Shown here in pieces: positions 5,663 to 9,530 of a stretch of 9,530 bases of DNA. Source of the stretch: Gemmatimonas phototrophica (lineage in GTDB: Bacteria; Gemmatimonadota; Gemmatimonadetes; Gemmatimonadales; Gemmatimonadaceae); contig CAMBRJ010000073.1 in NCBI GenBank assembly GCA_945870175.1, positions 1 to 9,530 on the forward strand, given 5' to 3'. The notes beneath the pieces are model-generated. The model did not search any database and had not been told where the DNA came from. It worked only from the letters and a program-made list of their open reading frames with translations. Every line of letters starts with the position of its first letter. Position 1 is the stretch's first letter. The position numbers and the translations under genes are program-made.

Positions 5663-7417
5663 ATGCGACCTCTCTCCGACATCATGATCGAACTCCCGGC
5701 CTCTCCCGAGGCTTTCCGCGACGCGGCGTGGGACGACATCCTGCCGTATTACGAACAGCTGGCCACCATGGCCCTCGAGGCCACGTCGACCGTCGTCGAG
5801 CCGTGGCTCAGCACGTGGTCGCGCCTCGATACGCTGGTCGGCGAGGCCGGCACGCTCGCCATGATTGCGTACACGGGCAACACCGCCGACACGGCGGCCG
5901 AGACGGCCTATCTCCGCTTCTCAATGGAGATCTTCCCGAAGCTGGAAGAGCAGGGCGTCCGACTCGCCAAGCGCCTGATCGACCTCGGGTGGTCGCGCCA
6001 CGATCTCGAGACCACGATCCGGCGTTTCCGAACCGATATCGAGATTTTCCGCGAGGCCAACGTCGCACGCTTCTCGCAGATCGAGGAGCTGTCCGCCGGT
6101 TACCAAAAGATCACCGGTGGGCTGAGCGTCGACTGGGACGGTACGCCGAAGACGATTCCCCAACTGCAGCCGTACCTCAAGTCCGCCGACCGCGCCGAAC
6201 GCGAACGCGCGTTCCGCCTTGGCGCCGACGCATACATGGTCAAGCGCGACGAGTTCGCCGACCTGTTCGACAGCATGTACGTGCTGCGCGACGCGGTGGC
6301 CACGGAAGCCGGTTTCCCCGACTACCAGCGCTACTGCTTCGCCGCCAAGCATCGCTTCGACTACACGCCCGAAGACACCGCGCGCTTTCACGACGCCGTC
6401 AAGAAAACGGTCACGCCAGCCGTCGCCCGGCTCATGGAACATCGCCGCGCGTCGCTCGGCGTCGACGTGCTGCGTCCCTGGGATGTCAGCGTCGACCTGA
6501 ATGCCGACGAGCCGCTCAAGCCGTTCGCCGATGTCGAGACGTTCATTGATCGCGCCAAAAATATGTTTCAGCGCGTCGACCCCGAGTTGGGTGCGCAGTT
6601 CCGCATCATGGCCGACGAGAAGCTGCTCGATCTCGAAAGCCGACCGGGCAAGGCGCCAGGGGGGTACTGCACCGATCTGTCATTCCGCGGACGTCCGTTC
6701 ATTTTCATGAATGCAGTCGGCGTGCCCGACGACGTGCAGACGCTCGTGCACGAAGCCGGACATTGCTTTCACGACTTCGCCACGCACGCGCTGCCGTTCA
6801 CGTGGCAGCGGCGCACCGGCCATGAAGCCGCCGAGCTGGCGTCGATGAGCATGGAGCTGCTCGCTATGCCGTATTTCGTTGCGCCCGACGGGTACTACAC
6901 GCCCGATCAGGCGCGCGTCGCCTGGCTCGAACATCTCGAAGACACGTTGGGAAGCCTCGTGCACATCGCCAGCGTCGATGCATTCCAAGCGTGGATCTAC
7001 ACCGATCCCGCGGGGGCCGATCGCGATGCGCGCGACGCCAAGTGGCTCGAACTCCGACAGGAATTCGAATCAGGCGTCGACTGGACGGGGCTCGAGCGCG
7101 AGCGCGTCGGTCGGTGGTATCGCCAACTGCACATCTTCGAGCTGCCGTTCTACTACATCGAGTACGGGCTGGCGCAGCTGGGTGCACTGCAAGTGCTCCG
7201 TCATGCGGTCGCCGATGCCGGCGATGCCGTGGCCGCGTACAAGCGCTTTCTCGCGCTGGGAGGAACGCGTCCGCTGCCGGAGCTGTACGCGGCGGCCGGT
7301 GTGACACTCGTGTTCGATGCGGACACCATGGCGGAGCTGGTGGCCTTCGCCGAGGAGCGGATTGCCGCGCTACGCGCCGGGGCCGATGCACCGTTCCGTG
7401 GTGTTATGCCGGTCTGA
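5663..7417 (+). CDS. M3 family oligoendopeptidase (PepF/oligopeptidase F-like zinc metallopeptidase)
   Basis: A 584-residue zinc metallopeptidase that should degrade short peptides in the cytoplasm; no signal peptide is present. The zinc-binding motif HEAGH is at residues 363-367. The third ligand is the Glu of ELASMSMEL (E391), 24 residues further on, as in family M3. The N-terminal 300 residues form the long helical lid of PepF-like enzymes (ILPYYEQLA, YLRFSMEIFPKLEEQ, RRFRTDIEIFREANVARF). The block FIFMNAVGVPDDVQTL precedes the motif and LPFYYIEYGLAQLGALQ follows it, both typical of the family. Length is normal for the family. The start is uncertain: a GTG at 5654 and an ATG at 5684 are in frame, and homologues I recall begin near the latter. 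The ATG at 5663 is preferred only for the TAnnnT element before it. It follows the ALDH16 gene by 80 nt and may have its own promoter. Confidence 0.92.
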   Translation: MRPLSDIMIELPASPEAFRDAAWDDILPYYEQLATMALEATSTVVEPWLSTWSRLDTLVGEAGTLAMIAYTGNTADTAAETAYLRFSMEIFPKLEEQGVRLAKRLIDLGWSRHDLETTIRRFRTDIEIFREANVARFSQIEELSAGYQKITGGLSVDWDGTPKTIPQLQPYLKSADRAERERAFRLGADAYMVKRDEFADLFDSMYVLRDAVATEAGFPDYQRYCFAAKHRFDYTPEDTARFHDAVKKTVTPAVARLMEHRRASLGVDVLRPWDVSVDLNADEPLKPFADVETFIDRAKNMFQRVDPELGAQFRIMADEKLLDLESRPGKAPGGYCTDLSFRGRPFIFMNAVGVPDDVQTLVHEAGHCFHDFATHALPFTWQRRTGHEAAELASMSMELLAMPYFVAPDGYYTPDQARVAWLEHLEDTLGSLVHIASVDAFQAWIYTDPAGADRDARDAKWLELRQEFESGVDWTGLERERVGRWYRQLHIFELPFYYIEYGLAQLGALQVLRHAVADAGDAVAAYKRFLALGGTRPLPELYAAAGVTLVFDADTMAELVAFAEERIAALRAGADAPFRGVMPV

Positions 7418-7480
7418 CCGGCTCGGCCTCACGAAACCTTTGCCCTGCGAAATCGTATCCGGGACATGACCCTTTCTCTC

Positions 7481-7484
7481 GGAG
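7481..7484 (+). promoter_or_regulatory. Ribosome binding site deciding the start of the LolA-like gene
   Basis: GGAG sits 5 nt before the ATG at 7490. The in-frame ATG at 7466 has no such site and would add eight residues (MTLSLGAS) in front of a normal signal peptide, so 7490 is the better start. It is the clearest Shine-Dalgarno in the window. Confidence 0.6.
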
Positions 7485-7489
7485 CTTCA

Positions 7490-8209
7490 ATGCGATTCGT
7501 ACGACACGTCGGCGTGGCGGCACTGGTACTCAGCGCGGTATCCTCGCGCGCCGAGGCGCAGCTGCCCACCGTTCAGCAGGTCTTCGACAAGTTCGCGACG
7601 GCGGTCGGTGGACGCGACGCGTGGTCGAAGGTGCAAGGGCGCAGCGACAAGGGCACGGCCGATATCACGTTCGCCGGCATCTCCGGAACCTACGAGCGGC
7701 ACAGCGGCGCACCCAACAAAATGCGCATGATCATCGACCTCGGTATGGCCAAGGTCGATCAGGGCTTCGACGGCACCGTTGGCTGGGCCGTGCAACCCAC
7801 CGGCCAGGCACAGCGCATGCCGGCCGAGCAGGAGAAGTCACTCGGTGAATCGATGCAGGTCGGTGCGGCGTTCCTCGATGTCAGCCGCTTCGCGAAGGCA
7901 TCGGTGGATGCCAAGGAAACCTTCGACGGCGTGGAGTGCTACAAGGTGTCGATCACGTCCAAGGCGGGCGAAGAACGCGCCGAGTATTTCGAGGTTGCTA
8001 CCGGTCTCCGCCGCGGTGCCGTCACGAACACGCCGATGGGCGCGCAGAAGTCGATGTTCCGCGACTACAAGGTGTTCGAAGGCAAGCAGATCGCCACGAA
8101 GGTCGTACAGGTCACGCCGCAGGGCGATGTAGTTCTCACCACCGCCGAAGTCTCGTTCACGCCGCCCGATCCGTCGCTCTTCAAGGCACCCGACGGGATC
8201 GCGAAGTAG
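7490..8209 (+). CDS. Secreted LolA/LolB-like (outer-membrane lipoprotein-sorting-type) protein
   Basis: A 239-residue exported protein. Residues 1-23 are a textbook Sec signal peptide (MRFVRHVGVAALVLSAV) with an AEA cleavage site before Gln24; no lipobox Cys follows. The mature part starts with an amphipathic helix (VQQVFDKFATAVGGRDAW) followed by alternating beta-strands (GTADITFA, KMRMIIDL, EYFEVATG, VVLTTAEVSFTPPDPSLF). This resembles the LolA/'outer membrane lipoprotein-sorting protein' group, half-open beta-barrels that bind lipid or lipoprotein acyl chains in the periplasm. The closing 'F.PPDPSLF..P' segment is frequent in that group. No catalytic motif is present. A role in lipid or lipoprotein handling is inference; many such proteins are uncharacterised. 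It lies 72 nt after the M3 peptidase. Its last 29 bp overlap, tail to tail, the end of the opposite-strand flavoprotein gene. Confidence 0.72.
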   Translation: MRFVRHVGVAALVLSAVSSRAEAQLPTVQQVFDKFATAVGGRDAWSKVQGRSDKGTADITFAGISGTYERHSGAPNKMRMIIDLGMAKVDQGFDGTVGWAVQPTGQAQRMPAEQEKSLGESMQVGAAFLDVSRFAKASVDAKETFDGVECYKVSITSKAGEERAEYFEVATGLRRGAVTNTPMGAQKSMFRDYKVFEGKQIATKVVQVTPQGDVVLTTAEVSFTPPDPSLFKAPDGIAK

Positions 8210-9530
8210 CACCACTCAGCACGCGACCAGCCAGCGCGATGCCGCTCAGCCACGCGCGCTCCACCGAAGGGTGTGAGCGTCGCGTGGCACCGGCGGCTCC
8301 CCAGTCGCCGCACGCACCAATCCCTCGCGACGCGTCGAACACACACGCGTCGTCGAGGCCCGTCTGCACGCGGGCGTAGCGCCATCGATGCGCGACGGCG
8401 TGCACGATGTCGCCGGCAATCTGCAGCCGCGCCCGTAGCGCCTCGGAGACCTTTGCCGCAATCACGGCCGGGTCCTCCTCGATATGCGCGGCGCTCCAGG
8501 CCCCGTCGCTGTGCACCACCCAGGCCTCATCGGTTGACCGGCCCGCGCGCGCCGACTGTCGCCACGCACGATGCAGCACCGGATCGTCCGTGCGCAGCTC
8601 GCCGCCGATCAACGCGTCGCTCACCCGCGTTGGCGCTGCGCCATCGAACACGATCATGGTGCTCCAGCACGGGAGCATGGTGACGCCGGCCAGCAACGGC
8701 GCGAACGCCACCGGCTCGGCGATCGTGCGCAGCAGCGCCGACGTTTGCGGGGCGGGCGTAGCCAGAAGCACGATATCAGTGTCAATGGATACGCCGTCGC
8801 GGTCCACGACGGACCATCCGGAGCCCTCACGGGCCATCGACGCCACGTGCACGCCAGTCCTGACCGCGAGATCGCGTGCCAAGTGCTTCGGCAGGGTGTT
8901 CATTCCGCGCATGCCCACGAACTCACCGTCGTGTATTGGATACAGGACCCCATCCTGAACCCACGATTCCGCGAGGCGCGCGAGACGCGGGTCGTCGAGT
9001 CGGATGGACGGCGCGCCGTGGTCAAACAGCCAGTCGCCTTCGCGGCGCGTACTCAAGCGCCCGCCCACCCCGCGACTCTTGTCCAGCACGGTGACCGCAA
9101 TGCCGTGATCGTGCAACGTGCGCGCACACGCCAACCCGGCGATGCCCGCCCCGATAACGGTCACGTGCGGGGACACACCGGCCGATCGACTCACATGCGC
9201 CCGGTACGCCGGAAAGTTCATGCGCTGTCGGTGCTCGTCGCTCCGTCGTGGCCGAACCGTGCCCAGCACCGCAACCTCAGGGGAGAACGGTCGATCGAAC
9301 TGCCCCAAGCACCAGAGCAGACCACCGTACGACGCGGGGTCACGCCCGTCGAGCGCATACCGGTGGTTCAGATCGATCAGACGCTCTAACGACTCGGTCG
9401 CATCCGACGACCACATCGGAATGGCCTTCCCCCACGTCATGCGCACGTTGTTGTGCAACTCCCCGTGCACGCGCAGCGACTCCTGCGCGGTGTCCCAGAG
9501 TTCGTCGCCGGTGCCGCTGCGAGCGAGCGT
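8181..9530 (-). CDS. Photolyase (C-terminal part) fused to a renalase-like NAD(P)/FAD oxidoreductase, runs off right edge
   Basis: An open minus-strand frame of 449 visible residues, with no start in the window. Residues 1-109 match the end of a photolyase FAD-binding domain, closest to class II CPD photolyases: ELWDTAQ (10-16), LHNNVRMTWGK (25-35), LNHRYALDGRDP (54-65), YGGLLWCLG (68-76) and GTVRPR (90-95). A linker (about 110-121) leads to a complete FAD oxidoreductase of the COG3380/renalase type. This part has VTVIGAGIAGLACA with GxGxxG at 127-132, D150 at the end of strand 2, KSRGVGGRLSTRR (151-163), HRWRYAR (381-387), CGDWGAAG (407-414) and the closing RAWLSGIALAGRVL. Photolyases repair UV pyrimidine dimers using light and reduced FAD; bacterial renalases oxidise wrongly reduced dihydronicotinamide isomers. 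Either half is confident; their fusion is seen as one frame with no stop. A GTG at 9176 could allow separate translation of the second half, but no ribosome binding site precedes it. Confidence 0.87.
   Translation of the reverse strand, partial: TLARSGTGDELWDTAQESLRVHGELHNNVRMTWGKAIPMWSSDATESLERLIDLNHRYALDGRDPASYGGLLWCLGQFDRPFSPEVAVLGTVRPRRSDEHRQRMNFPAYRAHVSRSAGVSPHVTVIGAGIAGLACARTLHDHGIAVTVLDKSRGVGGRLSTRREGDWLFDHGAPSIRLDDPRLARLAESWVQDGVLYPIHDGEFVGMRGMNTLPKHLARDLAVRTGVHVASMAREGSGWSVVDRDGVSIDTDIVLLATPAPQTSALLRTIAEPVAFAPLLAGVTMLPCWSTMIVFDGAAPTRVSDALIGGELRTDDPVLHRAWRQSARAGRSTDEAWVVHSDGAWSAAHIEEDPAVIAAKVSEALRARLQIAGDIVHAVAHRWRYARVQTGLDDACVFDASRGIGACGDWGAAGATRRSHPSVERAWLSGIALAGRVLSGATSRSRRVP

Noticed and set aside
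7408..7422. Perfect 6-bp inverted repeat GCCGGT/ACCGGC with 3-nt loop over the M3 peptidase stop
   Set aside because: The stem is short, overlaps the stop codon and has no T-tract; likely chance in GC-rich sequence.
7466..7489. Upstream ATG of the LolA-like gene
   Set aside because: No ribosome binding site; it would put eight polar or neutral residues before an already complete signal peptide. GGAG points to 7490.
8235..8264. AGCGCG ... CGCGCT inverted repeat after the LolA-like gene
   Set aside because: It lies inside the flavoprotein coding sequence with a 16-nt loop, so it is not a convincing terminator.
8571..9389. Plus-strand ORF of 272 codons opposite the flavoprotein
   Set aside because: His/Arg/Ala-rich with no motif, while the minus strand has clear FAD-binding and photolyase motifs.
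1..9530. Defence system, mobile element, CRISPR array or RNA gene
   Set aside because: I looked on both strands for direct repeats, terminal inverted repeats, transposase or nuclease motifs and tRNA-like folds and saw none. The genes present are metabolic, repair or envelope types.

Overview
This is a dense, high-GC bacterial chromosomal segment of ordinary coding style, with seven recognisable genes plus one found only as a 5' fragment. No tRNA, rRNA, CRISPR array, transposase or phage gene is visible. The gene set (Big-1/Ig-like short lipoprotein, eukaryote-type deoxyribose-phosphate aldolase, two-domain ALDH16, M3 oligoendopeptidase, exported LolA-like protein) and the apparent TAnnnT leaderless-type starts fit a free-living Gram-negative-type aerobe. 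My best guess is Gemmatimonadota, judged from recall of protein families and not from a search, so treat it as tentative.

Layout. Left block, minus strand: an Ig-like repeat lipoprotein (1270-1959), a hairpin terminator (1179-1216), then a retinol-dehydrogenase-like SDR (175-1119). The SDR stop codon overlaps by 14 nt the start of a gene running off the left edge (1-188), whose N-terminus looks like an AarF/ABC1/UbiB-family kinase. Middle block, plus strand: after a divergent promoter region (1960-2088) come deoC (2089-3138) and, 5 nt later, an ALDH16-type two-domain aldehyde dehydrogenase (3144-5582). These are followed by an M3 family oligoendopeptidase (5663-7417) and a secreted LolA-like protein (7490-8209). 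Right block, minus strand: a flavoprotein reading frame (8181-9530, running off the right edge) overlaps the LolA-like gene tail to tail by 29 bp.

How the genes work together. deoC and the ALDH16 gene make a clear metabolic pair: DeoC cleaves 2-deoxyribose-5-phosphate to glyceraldehyde-3-phosphate and acetaldehyde, and the aldehyde dehydrogenase can oxidise the acetaldehyde to acetate. The other genes show no clear pathway link.

The most unusual object is the right-edge reading frame. It joins the C-terminal part of a photolyase FAD-binding domain (class II-like) to a complete renalase-like (COG3380-type) NAD(P)/FAD oxidoreductase in one uninterrupted frame. This suggests a bifunctional or self-serviced photolyase. 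I saw no defence island or mobile system in the window.
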